From Volvox africanus (Eukaryota > Chlorophyta > Chlorophyceae > Chlamydomonadales > Volvocaceae): a DNA stretch of 64,000 nt. Of this stretch, positions 55,761 through 64,000 are shown in pieces. The stretch covers positions 372,001-436,000 of the forward strand of contig BSDZ01000025.1 in assembly GCA_030268105.1 (NCBI GenBank), given 5' to 3'. The position numbers and the translations under genes are program-made. Numbering within the stretch: position 1 is the first letter of the stretch; each line of letters opens with the position of its first letter. Below the pieces are notes generated by a model that saw only the letters and a program-made list of their open reading frames with translations, was not told the origin of the DNA and searched no databases.

Positions 55761-56046
55761 AAAACTTGAGATTACAAACGATGTATGCAGAGTTAAATCT
55801 GCACAAACAGTATCCACTCACGATATTAATTTTTATCGCGGTGTAGTAATTAGTTTTTATTCTTTATTAACTTTTTAAACAGCTACAAACTTGTTTAAGC
55901 TTGCGTGAGGATTTTTATATAACTAATTAAAATAGCTGTCAACCCATATTTTTAGAAAATTCGAGATTTTTATTTAATCTCTTAGGGTTTAATTCCCCGA
56001 AGCTATGCTTCGCGTTAGTATATCAAGATCTACAATTACTCAAGAT
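55761..56046. other. Upstream of 23S; hairpins
   Basis: No gene. AT-rich leader of the rRNA gene, then the hairpin CGAAGC-TAT-GCTTCG at 55,998-56,012. The promoter of the minus-strand 23S gene should lie here but is not assigned. Confidence 0.5.
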
Positions 56047-56726
56047 ACCTCGTAGCTCTGCTGCGAGGAGTATCATTTTTACTGGCCTTTTTGATAAAGT
56101 AGCAGGGCTTTTTGGCGGTGGCCAGAAAAAAGAACAGCCAAAAGTAGGAAAACTTAAAGCCGAAGCTATAGAAGCCTTAGCAAATGCCAAAGCAGAAGAC
56201 GTACGCCGAGCTGCAGAAAGAGGAGAAGCTCCGGGAGAATCAAGAGTTTCTGTAACATCAGCAGAATTACAAAAAGGTTCAGACATACCTATACCTCCTC
56301 CTATGATGGAACCACCACCAGCTCCGCCTTTAGACAGAAGAGCAACAGTAGCTATGGAGGAACAACCTTCTATACCTTCAGTAGAAAAAAGAAAAACCAT
56401 TGTTATTGAAGAACCTTCATTATCTTCGTCAGAAAGAAGAGCAACAGTAACTATGGAGGAATCTTCTATACCTTCAGTCGAAAAAAGAAAACGACTGTTA
56501 GTGAAATACCTGCTGTAAAAAGCAATAAAGACCTAGACATAATCATAACAGATTTAGAGAAATTGCAGCAAGAGGTATCAGGCAAAATTGGCCCTAAAAA
56601 CGCTAAAGAGCTTGCAGGGCACATTAATAGAATTAAAGAGGATTACAATAATAGTAAATCAGGAAAAGAACAACTTCAAACCCTACAAAAAAAATTTACA
56701 ATCGTTAGAAACGCCAGTTTAGGATA
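56047..56726 (+). pseudogene. Proline-rich repeat protein fragment, frameshifted
   Basis: The upstream part includes TGLFDKVAGLFGGGQKKEQP and a charged helix. Then comes IPIPPPMMEPPPAPPLDRRA followed by at least three imperfect repeats of the type RRATVxMEE...SIPSVEKRK. A frame change in the A-run near 56,486 leads to a second part (LDIIITDLEKLQQEVSG...) with a likely coiled coil and the stop at 56,724-56,726. The proline-rich and repetitive build recalls rickettsial surface or effector proteins. No family is recognised. A perfect hairpin at 56,048-56,068 lies inside the open frame. Confidence 0.4.
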
Positions 56727-56837
56727 AAAGGGGATAAGAATTGCTTAAATCATCAAGCTTTAAGGTAGATTTTTTAATAGCATAACCAGTAAAAATCAAT
56801 ATAAGTAAAAAAGATTTGAATATTAATCATTTCGTAT

Positions 56838-57674
56838 ATGACTATCATAGTAGCAATTAATAAAATTGATAAGCCTGATGCAAATATTGAAAAAGTTAAA
56901 AATGAGCTACTTCAGCATGAACTGGTTCCTGAAGATCTTGGCGGGGACATCGTAGTAGTTCCAGTTTCTGCTAAAGAGAAAAAGGACCTTGATAAGCTTG
57001 AGGAGGCAATTTTATTAGTTGCAGAGATGGAAGACCTAAAAGCAAATCCTAATACTATAGCTTCCGGTGTAATAATCGAATCAAAAATAGATAAAGGGCA
57101 AGGGGTAATTGCTAGTGTTCTAGTTCAACGTGGTACCTTAAAAAATGGTGATCTGTTAGTCGCTGGAACAACCTACGGTCGTATTAAGAAAATGAATAAC
57201 GACAAGGGGAAATCTGTTTTAGATGCACTTCCTTCATATGTAGTTGAAATTTTTGGTTTGAATACTGCCCCTTCAGCGGGTGATATATTTAATGTCGTTA
57301 CGACGGAAAAGCAAGCTAGAGATATTACAGAATATAGAATTCGCAAGTCAAAAGAAAATAAGGTTACTGCTTCAAAAACTAGTCTGGAAGATTTATTCCA
57401 AAAAGCTTCTGGCGATGGTAAGATCAAAGAATTGCCGATAATTATTAAAGGGGATGTACACGGTTCAATTGAAGCCATAATTGGCAGCTTAAATAAAATT
57501 GTCAGTGATGAGGTAAAACTAAGAATCATTCATCAAGGAGTTGGGGCTATTACCGAATCTGATGTTACCCTTTCTAAAGCAACTGGAGCAATAATTCTTG
57601 GTTTTAATGTTAGATCAAATACAGCAGCCAGAGCCAATGCGGAGAAAAACAAGAAATCGATATTTAGACCCTAA
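56838..57674 (+). pseudogene. infB: Translation initiation factor IF-2, internal fragment
   Basis: IF-2 places initiator tRNA on the ribosome and hydrolyses GTP. The fragment starts at the G4 motif NKID and covers the end of the G domain ([13 protein letters not shown]), domain II ([25 protein letters not shown]) and domain III ([45 protein letters not shown]). The P-loop and N-terminal part and the C-terminal fMet-tRNA-binding domain are absent. Homology ends at the edge of connector 6. Confidence 0.92.
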
Positions 57675-58080
57675 TGTATATCTATTAGATATACATATAT
57701 AATATTACTAATATATGGTAGATATCAACTACGTCATATATTTAGATATTATAGTATATGATATTATTGTACAGATGAGTATATTAGATATAATCACATA
57801 ATACTTAAATATATATTATATTAGGGTTTTATAGTATAGGGTTTATAAATTATACATACCTATATATATATTAATATATGGGTATTGACTGACAGTATAT
57901 ATAAGTACTGACAACCTATATGTACTATATTGCATATACCCATATATATGTCAGTCAGTACTATTACTTATCCTAGACAGTATTTATTATATATACTATA
58001 TACTTATCAGTATATAGTACCAGTATCTGATACTATATTTTAGTATATCTAATATACTAAAATAAATAGCTTTAATTGAT
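57664..58080. other. AT-rich connector 6 (longest)
   Basis: About 400 bp of AT-rich DNA with words such as CAGTACT, CTGACTG and ATATACCC. No gene. Confidence 0.75.
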
Positions 58081-58094
58081 AGGGAGTATAGCAA

Positions 58095-58388
58095 GCAGGG
58101 GGGGCAAGTAATAAGTTACTTAGAGGAAACCTTGGGGCTATGCGCCTATATTTGGATGTCAGGGAAAGGGTAATAGCAAGCAGCCGGAGAATCAGCGCCC
58201 TTGATGGTTATTTAAAGAAGGCGGTGGTAGAAGAAGAGCTCTCGGGCCTCGGATTAGCTAAGTATGGCATAAGAGTAGAAAAATTTGATTTAACTTGCAG
58301 AGATATAGTTAGAGCAGAAAATGCTTTCAAGGATAATTTGCTTCGCAGTAACGTGAAGAAGCTGCTTAAGCTAAAGAATAATTGTTAG
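58095..58388 (+). pseudogene. Unrecognised bacterial fragment
   Basis: An open frame that may begin upstream of the ATG at 58,140 (AGGASNKLLRGNLGAM). It is helix-rich and basic (RLYLDVRERVIASSRRISAL, VRAENAFKDNLLRSNVKKLL) and ends at 58,388. It is less AT-rich at its start than its surroundings. Flanked by connectors on both sides. I do not recognise the family. Confidence 0.35.
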
Positions 58389-58540
58389 AATATTATTATA
58401 AAATGTATCTAATAGTATAGTATATAATTATATAATATATAATACATAGTAATAATCACATAAGATACAGATACTAATGTATACAGATATTACTGGTAAG
58501 TCATAAAATATGATATTATAATACAGATCAATATAAGTTG
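58385..58540. other. AT-rich connector 7
   Basis: Truncates the 3' end of the minus-strand gene to its right. Confidence 0.65.
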
Positions 58541-59054
58541 TACTGGCTCGCTTTTCTTCGCCTATCATCATGTTATGAGCATAATTATCTTTTTGAGTTT
58601 CCCCAGCTATTCTTCTGGGATTCATTACTTTGTAAACCTCGTATATAGCAAATTCCTTTATGATTTTCTTTATGTTAGCTTTTGCCTTGGCATCTAAAGG
58701 ATATTTATCATTTATACTGTTATTTGCGTCAATATCACGATCTGCCCCTTCATATTTTTTAATAAGGTCGCGAGTAAATTTACTAATGTCCTGTTCTACC
58801 TCCTCATCATTAAATTTGATTTTTTTACCAGTTAATTTATCAATTTTTAACTCACTTTTAGCTAAGTGTTTTTTTATCAATAAAATCAGCTTACTTTGCA
58901 TTTCGCCAAGATCAGCTGCTTCTTCAATAATTCGGTCAATAGCTTTACCAACATTGGCATCTTTTTTTAACTCTTCCAGTACCTCCGCCATTCCTGACTC
59001 ATACTTTTCTGAAAGAGAATCTTTAATACTACCTTCAGACTGCTCTTTTAAGGA
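58541..59054 (-). pseudogene. Unrecognised helical protein, 3'-truncated
   Basis: Starts at ATG 59,054 (MSLKEQSEGS) just after the end of the SIMPL gene, suggesting an operon. About 170 residues rich in E, K, D and L with a strong helical pattern (GMAEVLEELKKDANVGKAID), no membrane segment and no recognised domain. Homologous-looking sequence ends where connector 7 starts; the residues beyond are connector translation. Confidence 0.4.
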
Positions 59055-59069
59055 CATAAATTCTTCCAA

Positions 59070-59516
59070 TCAATTTTTAAGTAAAATGGTAGCTGAAATA
59101 TTCAATGTTATATCAATTTTTCCAGGAGCAGAAATCGGAGCAGTTACGCTGCTTGTCATATTTACTGAGGCGGTACGCATTAATTTAGGATAAGGAACAG
59201 GAGGATAACGATTATCGCCATCAATGTTAATGTTTTTTATTTTAACTTCTTTTAGGCCAATAATACCCGCTACCCTTTTAGCATGTGATAATAGCTTGTT
59301 GATAGCGTTTTCGACCATAGTGGTACGGGTTTCTTCAATTCTTGCAATGGAAACTTCATAATGCAGGTCGCTCATTACTAATCCTATTTCCTGCAATTGT
59401 CCGGATAAAGCAAGTATATCCTCCGTAGATTTACTCTTTATAACAATAGACTGAGACCCTTTCCATAATTCTTTTTGAGGTTCCCCTTGTTTAAGGGGTT
59501 TATAAAATTTGTACAC
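59070..59516 (-). pseudogene. SIMPL-domain (DUF541) protein, C-terminal part
   Basis: The sequence reads SQSIVIKSKSTEDILALSGQ, then LHYEVS, ENAINKLLSHAKRVAGIIGL and ends in a beta-rich part (NMTSSVTAPISAPGKIDITL). This fits the SIMPL/DUF541 family of secreted or periplasmic proteins of uncertain role. Signal peptide and N-terminal part are lost at connector 8. The next gene starts within 20 bp. Confidence 0.65.
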
Positions 59517-59833
59517 TGAATACTGCTCGTATATAGATCTTCTACCATATTTTAGTAATATTATATGATAATCTAATCTATCAGTACATACATTTTATTA
59601 GTATATAATATAGTCTGATAATGTAACTTTATATATAATATATTTATATTTACAGGGATAAGTAAACCCTAAGTACTATATCATATGGGTTATGTATGAT
59701 CTTATTTATTACTGACTGACTAGGGATATATATTAAAAAATATAATCAGTACCATTATATATCTGGTAATATATATGGTATGATATTACCAGAATTATTT
59801 GTAATAATACATATTACAATAATTTAGATATTA
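59517..59833. other. AT-rich connector 8
   Basis: About 315 bp between two minus-strand genes. It truncates SIMPL on the left and mdh on the right. Confidence 0.75.
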
Positions 59834-60433
<600 letters not shown>

Positions 60434-60451
60434 CTATATTGAGTAATTTTT

Positions 60452-60832
60452 TTAAGAGTTCATTGAATTAAAGAACTCATTATTAGTTTTCGTCTCTTTA
60501 AACTTACTTAGCAAAAACTCCATCGCATCAACGGTACCCATTGGGTTAATAATACGACGTAAAACCCACATTTTTGAAAGTATGGCTCTATCAACAAGTA
60601 ATTCCTCCTTCCTAGTACCAGATTTAGTAATATCAATAGCTGGGTAAATTCTTTTATCTGCAACTTTACGGTCAAGAACAATCTCCGAATTTCCAGTACC
60701 TTTAAATTCTTCAAATATTACTTCATCCATTCTCGAACCAGTTTCAATTAATGCAGTAGCAATAATAGTTAACGAACCGCCATTTTCTATATTACACGCA
60801 GCACCAAAGAATCTTTCATAATACAATATAGA
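60452..60832 (-). pseudogene. rho: Transcription termination factor Rho, C-terminal fragment
   Basis: Rho is an RNA-dependent ATPase that releases RNA polymerase. The visible part has [35 protein letters not shown], the R-loop region [20 protein letters not shown] and the C-terminal helices, about 120 of 420-460 aa. The RNA-binding and Walker A regions are lost at connector 9. The natural stop is present, and mdh follows on the same strand. Confidence 0.92.
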
Positions 60833-61238
60833 TCGATTTATAGTACATATTTACATTTGTAATATCTAAATATATGACTATCAATATACTAATACTACCA
60901 GAGTACCATTATCTGTATAATCAGTACCATTAGATATTAATATAAAGAGTGACTGTATACTATTATAACTGACTAAAATATATATTTATTATATAAGTAA
61001 TATATACTGATATATATACCCTTATTAGTACTTATATATACTGAAGGGTTATATAGGTTATACAGTACAGACCTATATACAGGTCAGTCATATATAAGTA
61101 CTATATCAGTAATATAAACTTATATCCATAATATAAGTTTATAGTCTGTCATAGTAATAATATCTAAATATGGTAGTTGTCTTATAAAAGGACTGATTAT
61201 GAGTCTATTATATTTCATATCTATATTAAATTATAAGT
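60833..61238. other. AT-rich connector 9
   Basis: About 400 bp, AT-rich with CAGTAC and CTGACT words. It is the last connector; sequence to the right is ordinary. Confidence 0.75.
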
Positions 61239-61242
61239 AAAT

Positions 61243-61449
61243 TTATTGATCTATAGCAATTTTTATTCCGTATTTTTCTAAAACAAAATCATCATCGTTG
61301 ATTCTGTCAATTAAATTATAATTATACATAAAGCCTGAACAGCCTCTGCCATCTACAGAAACTCTAATCGCTAGCTTATTTTCCGGTTCGTTTTCTAGCA
61401 GTTCAGAAATACGTAAGGCTGCACTCTGGCTTACATCAAAATTTATCAT
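61243..61449 (-). pseudogene. A-type iron-sulfur carrier, 3'-truncated
   Basis: IscA/ErpA-type proteins carry Fe-S clusters to target enzymes. MINFDVSQSAALRISELL and the segment RVSVDGRGCSGFMYNYNL hold the first cluster cysteine. The C-terminal C-x-C pair is missing because the frame ends near residue 65 of about 107, at connector 9. ErpA or IscA cannot be decided. Confidence 0.85.
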
Positions 61450-61532
61450 TTCAAGGATAGATTCACTATTTTAAGATAAGTTCCAGGTAATTTTAGTACC
61501 TTAAAAAAAACTTCAACAATTTTTAGGTTAAG

Positions 61533-61748
61533 CTAGCTACGATGTATAACCCTACCTTTTGTTAAGTCATATGGAGTCATTTCCACCTTAACTTTGTCAC
61601 CAGCCAAAATACGAATACGATTTTTTCTCATTTTACCAGAAGTATGGGCAATAATCTCGTGCCCATTTTCAAGAACAACCCTGAAATGAACATTAGGTAA
61701 AAGCTCTAATACTTTTCCGTCAAATTGAAGTAATTCCTCTTTTGCCAT
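61533..61748 (-). CDS. infA: Translation initiation factor IF-1
   Basis: 71 aa, the full usual length. It is an OB-fold protein that binds the ribosomal A site during initiation. Visible: [58 protein letters not shown] and the C-terminal RVIHRS. A poly-T tract and AT-rich DNA separate it from the Fe-S carrier downstream. Intact. Confidence 0.97.
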   Translation of the reverse strand: MAKEELLQFDGKVLELLPNVHFRVVLENGHEIIAHTSGKMRKNRIRILAGDKVKVEMTPYDLTKGRVIHRS

Positions 61749-61817
61749 TCTTTTTGCAAATAAATTATGCGGAAACTATAACAAATATCTACTTTCAAAA
61801 CAAGAACTAATTAATTT

Positions 61818-62375
61818 TTAATCATAAAATAATCGCGTTTTAAGCAGGTTAACATTGGATTCAAGACCCAGCAATTCATTTTTACTTAATAAGCTTGGGT
61901 AATTCTCGGCACATATAATAAAACCATCACAGTCTATACCTGAAGCTAATTCCGCAATATATAATACATATCTTCTATCATTAATTTTGATTTCTAAAAC
62001 TACAAGATCTTGAGTTTGAAATTTTCCTTTAAGAGAGGTTAGATTAGGGTGTAGGAAATTATAAATTTCTCTTTCAAACAAGTTAGAAGTTTTAGATTTA
62101 AATTCCATATGGATTGAATCAATAATTATAAGCTCTTCTAAATTATAATATTCTTTTATAGATGAAATTAATTCGATGCAAAAATTTCCACCGGAACTAG
62201 CTTGTGTACTATAAGTAAGATTTTTATATAAAAACTTGAGTTCTAAGTATAATTGCATTAAACTTAGGTTTTTTCTGTCTAATCCTTTTTTCCATTCAGT
62301 AGCTGTTTTAAAAAACAGATATAAAACAACTATTGATAAAGCAATATAAATTTTGCCTGTAATATCTATATCCAT
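61818..62375 (-). CDS. Hypothetical single-pass membrane protein (185 aa)
   Basis: ATG at 62,375 (MDIDITGKIY) is favoured over an upstream TTG. A membrane segment (IALSIVVLYLFF) lies near residues 10-22. The rest is soluble and mixed alpha/beta with LVVLEIKINDRRYVLYIAEL. It lies 69 bp upstream of infA on the same strand. No family is recognised; it may be a Rickettsiales-specific protein. Confidence 0.55.
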   Translation of the reverse strand: MDIDITGKIYIALSIVVLYLFFKTATEWKKGLDRKNLSLMQLYLELKFLYKNLTYSTQASSGGNFCIELISSIKEYYNLEELIIIDSIHMEFKSKTSNLFEREIYNFLHPNLTSLKGKFQTQDLVVLEIKINDRRYVLYIAELASGIDCDGFIICAENYPSLLSKNELLGLESNVNLLKTRLFYD

Positions 62376-62563
62376 AGATTTTATAGTTCTATTAAGTAAA
62401 ATTATGTACAACCAAATTAAACTTAAAGTTTAATTTGCCATGTAATTAAATAGTTTAAACCATAGCACTAATCAATATATTTTGTAGAAAATAATCAGCT
62501 TTTAGTAGTTTTTTATTTTGAATGTGTTTATAAGAAACATCATAATTAACGAAGGAAACTTTT
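62376..62563. other. Divergent intergenic region
   Basis: About 190 bp, AT-rich, between divergent genes. It should hold promoters for both. GAAGGAAAC at 62,551-62,559 is a ribosome-binding site for the gapR-like gene. Confidence 0.45.
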
Positions 62564-62800
62564 ATGAGTGAAATAGTAGCAAAAGATCAATTAAAGCAAT
62601 ATATAGATAGAATTGAAAAACTAGAAACCGAGAAAAGCGAATTACTCGACGACATTAAGCAGGTTTTTGACGAAGCAAAAGCTAACGGTTTTGATGTTAA
62701 AACGATGAGACAAGTAATTAGATTAAGAAAACTCGATAAAAATAAATTAGCTGAGCAAGATGCTATATTAGAACTTTACAGACAAGCTTTGGAAGTCTAG
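62564..62800 (+). CDS. gapR: GapR-like DUF2312 nucleoid protein
   Basis: 78 aa, complete. DUF2312/GapR proteins of alphaproteobacteria bind overtwisted AT-rich DNA as clamps and aid topoisomerases. Visible pattern: AKDQLKQYIDRIEKLETEK, then LDDIKQVFDEAKANGFDVKT and MRQVIRLRKLDKNKLAEQDA, matching the family helices. It is followed 31 bp later by the rhodanese gene, probably in one transcript. Confidence 0.88.
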   Translation: MSEIVAKDQLKQYIDRIEKLETEKSELLDDIKQVFDEAKANGFDVKTMRQVIRLRKLDKNKLAEQDAILELYRQALEV

Positions 62801-62831
62801 TAATAAAGGTTAACTAGAAGGTTAGAAATAT

Positions 62832-63164
62832 ATGGTAGAAATAAAAACTTTAGATCCCAAAACATTAAAATCTTGGCTGGATAAAAATGAGGCGATACTG
62901 ATTCACGTTCGTGAACCCCTAGAGTATAAAGAGGCATATATTGAAAAAGCTATTAATATACCATTAGCTCAGCTTTTGTTAAAAATCCATAAACTTCCCG
63001 ATTTGGGCAAGAAGAAAATAGTTCTACAGTGCAAATCCGGTATTAGATCGATGATCGGATGCCAGGCTTTAATAAAAGAAGGTTTTGAGTCTAATTTATG
63101 GAATCTCGAAGGTGGAATTCACTCTTGGTCTTCTTTGGGACTTCCAATTATAGCACAAAAATAA
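62832..63164 (+). CDS. Rhodanese-like sulfurtransferase (110 aa)
   Basis: A single rhodanese domain, the length of GlpE-type proteins. It has HVREPLEYKEAYIEKAINIP, the active-site loop CKSGIRS with the sulfur-carrying cysteine, and NLEGGIHSWSSLGLPI. The usual aspartate before VREP is histidine. Rhodaneses move sulfane sulfur. The stop is 4 bp from the end of the convergent mrp gene. Confidence 0.88.
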   Translation: MVEIKTLDPKTLKSWLDKNEAILIHVREPLEYKEAYIEKAINIPLAQLLLKIHKLPDLGKKKIVLQCKSGIRSMIGCQALIKEGFESNLWNLEGGIHSWSSLGLPIIAQK

Positions 63165-63168
63165 AATA

Positions 63169-64000
63169 TCAAATTGCAAAATCTAGTAAACCGAAATACT
63201 TTTTAAGCGCTAGGCCTTTATCACAACACTCCGATAATTCTGGAATTAAGGCTATTTCAGTTAGAAGGGTTATATTATATTCATCTGCAATTTGGTTACC
63301 GCTATTTCCTGAAAAAATGTTGATTTTTTCTGCATTCGGGAGAAAATAACCACTCATATTCTCGATTATACCAATTATCGGTACACTAAATTTAGTATAT
63401 AAATTTATGGCTCTTTGCACATCAATTGTCGCAATTTTTTGCGGAGTTGTTATCATTATTACTCCGGCAGTTACATAATTCTGCAATAAACTCAAATGTA
63501 TATCACCGGTACCGGGCGGGGTATCAATTATCAAATAATCAAGTTGTCCCCACTCAGTTAAGGAAATAAGCTGATATAAAGCCTTGCTCGTCATAGGTCC
63601 CCTCCAACTAATTGATGAAAAAGGATCAGTAATGAAACCGATTGAATTTACTTTAACATTATAATTACAAAGAGGAATCATTCTTTTGTTTATTAACTCT
63701 GGTTTTCCTTGGAGATTAAAGATGTTTGGGATGGAAGGGCCATAAATGTCCGCATCAAGCAAACCTACTTTTTTTCCCTCACTGGCAAGTTTTTGAGCCA
63801 AAAGCGCTGCTATTGTTGACTTTCCTACTCCTCCTTTACCAGCAGCAATAACTATTACCTTCTTAATATTATCAAGGATTATTTGAGATTTTTCTTTTTG
63901 TGGTTGCTCCTTTTTTTTTCAGAACTTGTTAAAACAATATTGATTCTTTCAAGGGCAGTAATATTTTCTAATTTGTTTATTATATAATTCCTAACCTCTT
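63169..64000 (-). CDS. mrp: Mrp/NBP35-type Fe-S carrier ATPase, partial at window edge
   Basis: A P-loop ATPase that binds and passes on Fe-S clusters. Walker A AAGKGGVGKSTIAALL is at about 63,806-63,855. LLDADIYGPSIPNIF, DYLIIDTPPGTGDIHLSL and IGIIENMSGYF follow. The family C-x-x-C usually found after NMS is absent here (NMSGYFLPNAEKI). The upstream frame (NKLENITALERINIVLTSSE) is separated by a run of nine A (63,911-63,919 as T on the plus strand) that puts TGA in frame; one more A would restore it. This is either a pseudogene or a homopolymer error. The start lies beyond the window. Confidence 0.88.

Noticed and set aside
57820..57850. Telomere-like words (AGGGTTTTA, AGGGTTTA) in connector 6, and AGGGTTTT near 48,951
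   Set aside because: Only one or two scattered words without a tandem repeat, as expected by chance in AT-rich DNA.

Overview
The window joins two very different kinds of DNA. Positions 1 to about 48,775 look like eukaryotic nuclear DNA. They hold a long tandem array, an APE-type non-LTR retrotransposon (LINE) with two ORFs, and nested Ty3/gypsy elements with a chromodomain integrase. Positions about 48,800 to 64,000 hold AT-rich bacterial gene fragments that look like Rickettsiales: htpG, tsaD, infB, mdh, rho, infA, an A-type Fe-S carrier, gapR-like, mrp and a complete 23S rRNA. I infer either bacterial DNA transferred into a host genome or a chimeric assembly of a host and its rickettsial symbiont. 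The host species cannot be named from the sequence.

Region 1 (1-32,561) is an array of about 13 units of 1,842 bp. Each unit carries (a) a 937-bp solo LTR flanked by the 5-bp duplication GGGCC, (b) a GC-rich leader and (c) a tRNA-His(GTG)-shaped sequence of 71-72 nt. The solo LTR therefore entered the founder monomer before the array was amplified. Three later events are datable by their target duplications. A solo LTR lies at 9,781-10,605 (CCTAC). A full-length 7,255-bp LINE lies at 21,580-28,834 (10-bp duplication). The 5' 248 bp of the same LINE, at 1,678-1,925, begins at exactly the same position of the monomer. Spacing between tRNAs accounts for these insertions to the base (1842+830, 1842+7265).

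Region 2 (32,562-48,775) is a nest of related Ty3/gypsy elements. Element A (plus strand, decayed) is broken by two solo LTRs (33,512-34,344, CACTA; 36,194-37,018, TTTTC), by a complete element B on the minus strand (38,121-45,566, GATGA) and by the 5' end of a third copy, element C (from 47,865). A and B are clearly diverged, yet they share three features. They have a 71-72-nt GT...AG intron candidate that keeps an upstream reading frame open, a single in-frame UAG between gag and pol, and LTRs built from strings of perfect hairpins.

Region 3 (48,776-64,000) first holds bacterial gene pieces, mostly truncated, separated by roughly 100-400 bp of extremely AT-rich connector sequence. At least nine gene ends coincide with a connector edge. 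From about 61,240 onward the bacterial sequence becomes normal and compact: infA, a membrane-anchored hypothetical protein, a gapR-like gene, a rhodanese gene and mrp running off the window.

The most unusual signals are the LINE that occupies the same site of a tRNA-His-bearing tandem repeat twice, the conserved gag/pol UAG and the small intron of the Ty3/gypsy family, and the mosaic of rickettsial fragments joined by AT-rich connectors.
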